Source of the DNA: Scortum barcoo
Taxonomy: Eukaryota; Chordata; Actinopteri; Centrarchiformes; Terapontidae
Reading direction: 5' to 3'
Assembly: GCA_023238725.1 (NCBI GenBank)
Contig: CM041546.1
Span: 14,608,483 to 14,672,482, forward strand
DNA: 64,000 nucleotides
The notes beneath the pieces are model-generated. The model had not been told where the DNA came from. It did no database searches and saw only the letters and a program-made list of their open reading frames with translations. A program made the translations under genes and the position numbers. Of this stretch, positions 63,105 to 64,000 are shown piece by piece (position 1 is the stretch's first letter; each line of letters opens with the position of its first letter).

Positions 63105-63493
63105 CTATAGCAGAACGCACTTTCTCTTGGTTTTGGTCTCAGGAGGCTCCAAGGCTGCCAAGATGGCCTCGTCAAACACGTTCTTAAGCCCCCGCTGGTT
63201 GAGAAGAACAGAAAACAAGACAAGAGAGTGGAAATTAGAACACAGTGTGTTTTTATGGCCTGATTTCGCCAACAATGTGATGAAATTGTACCAACCTGTG
63301 TCAGGGCAGAGCACTCCACGTATTTGACAGCCTTAAGCTCACGGGCCAGCTTCTCTCCGCTGTCGGGATGTAGGGGGCGCTGTTTGTTCTTTGCCAGCTT
63401 GTCGATTGTGTTGCTGTCTTCCCGCAGGTCCATCTGTGTGCCCACTAACAGGAAGGGTGTGCGGGGGCAATGGTGAGTAATCTCAGGAACCCA
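63105..63493 (-). CDS. cdc42l: Cdc42-like Rho GTPase, last two exons
   Basis: Two exons, 63296-63493 and 63105-63194, encode the final 95 residues. Upstream exons lie beyond the window. The first begins WVPEITHHCPRTPFLLVGTQ, containing the guanine-specifying TQxD motif (TQMD), and includes KYVECSALTQ with the SAL switch-like loop. The second ends KRKCVLL, a CaaX box for geranylgeranylation preceded by a polybasic stretch, so the protein is membrane-anchored. It controls actin and polarity. Substitutions at otherwise invariant Cdc42 positions (MDLRED, HPDSGEK) suggest a teleost paralogue rather than the main cdc42. Confidence 0.88.
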
Positions 63494-64000
63494 CTGGGAG
63501 AGAAAAAAGATATGAAGATTCATTTCACATTTTATTTCTTCCTGTTGATGTGTAGGACTGAGTAAAGAGGTTCCTTACAGTTTTTTGTGTTCAGATAACT
63601 ATTTGAGAACTTTTGCTAGTTTGTTAAAATGACAAAAAGTTGCTCTAGTTTAAAAAAGAAAATTCAACAGAACCCTAAGCTCTCATCATCTCTGTAGAGT
63701 TAAAGGATGAGAAGGCAGCTACTTTGATATTTGAACAATCATAATAGTATTTTTTTAGGTAAACAGGCAAAACTTTCCCTTATTCCAACTTCTGAAACTT
63801 AAGGATGTCATTTTTTTGTGTCAAGTGACAGTAAACTAATTATCTTTGCACTTTTGTCCAGAATAAGCAAGACACGTAAAGACATCACCGTGGAGAACAA
63901 GGAAAACTGGAGAACATTTTTCATTATTTTCTGACATTTTATGTATACTTAATGATTAATTAAGAAAACATTCTGCTGATTAATCAATAATCTGAATAAT
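63494..64000 (-). other. Intron of cdc42-like gene up to window edge
   Basis: No further Cdc42 exon (switch regions or P-loop) is found in these 507 bases. The sequence is AT-rich and ends inside the intron. Confidence 0.6.

Noticed and set aside
1..64000. CRISPR arrays, tRNA or rRNA genes, bacterial operons
   Set aside because: No regularly spaced direct repeats with unique spacers and no RNA-gene signatures were seen. The sequence is vertebrate nuclear DNA.

Overview
The window is eukaryotic and comes from a ray-finned fish, most likely a percomorph teleost. It has split genes with GT-AG introns, vertebrate protein families, BEL/Pao and L2-like retroelements, a hAT-type DNA element and abundant microsatellites. 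No CRISPR array, tRNA, rRNA or bacterial feature was seen. Gene models were built by hand from splice sites and reading phase. The lengths of chd4 (5943 coding bases), ptpn6 (1749) and wnt4b (1077) all come out as exact multiples of three.

Layout. About 0.2-4.8 kb is a decayed BEL/Pao LTR retrotransposon whose reverse transcriptase is interrupted by a 5'-truncated LINE. About 5.35-6.7 kb and 10.3-13.26 kb are two copies of a duplicated block that flank rbp5 (minus strand, 4 exons, with a one-base frameshift in exon 2). The right-hand copy is interrupted by a 974-bp hAT-like element with a perfect 8-bp target duplication and also contains the last exon of ptpn6. From 12.8 to 27.4 kb lies ptpn6 (SHP-1 phosphatase, minus strand, 15 coding exons). 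From 32.4 to 50.4 kb lies chd4 (Mi-2beta remodeller, minus strand, 39 coding exons, 1980 aa). The chd4 upstream region carries a dispersed 17-bp motif and a degenerate tandem duplication. At 58.4-60.9 kb a wnt4b-like gene runs on the plus strand (8 exons), and at 63.1-63.5 kb the last two exons of a cdc42-like gene run towards it on the minus strand.

Context. These genes do not form a pathway or operon. rbp5 handles intracellular retinol, ptpn6 damps immune-receptor signalling, chd4 is the NuRD ATPase, wnt4b is a secreted morphogen and cdc42 is a Rho GTPase. Orthologues of RBP5, PTPN6 and CHD4 lie together on human 12p13, while WNT4 and CDC42 are neighbours on 1p36, so the window joins two human synteny groups. 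I found no wholly new biological system. The best leads are the repeated upstream motif, a duplicated in-frame splice donor and a GC-AG intron in chd4, the rbp5 frameshift, and extra introns in wnt4b.
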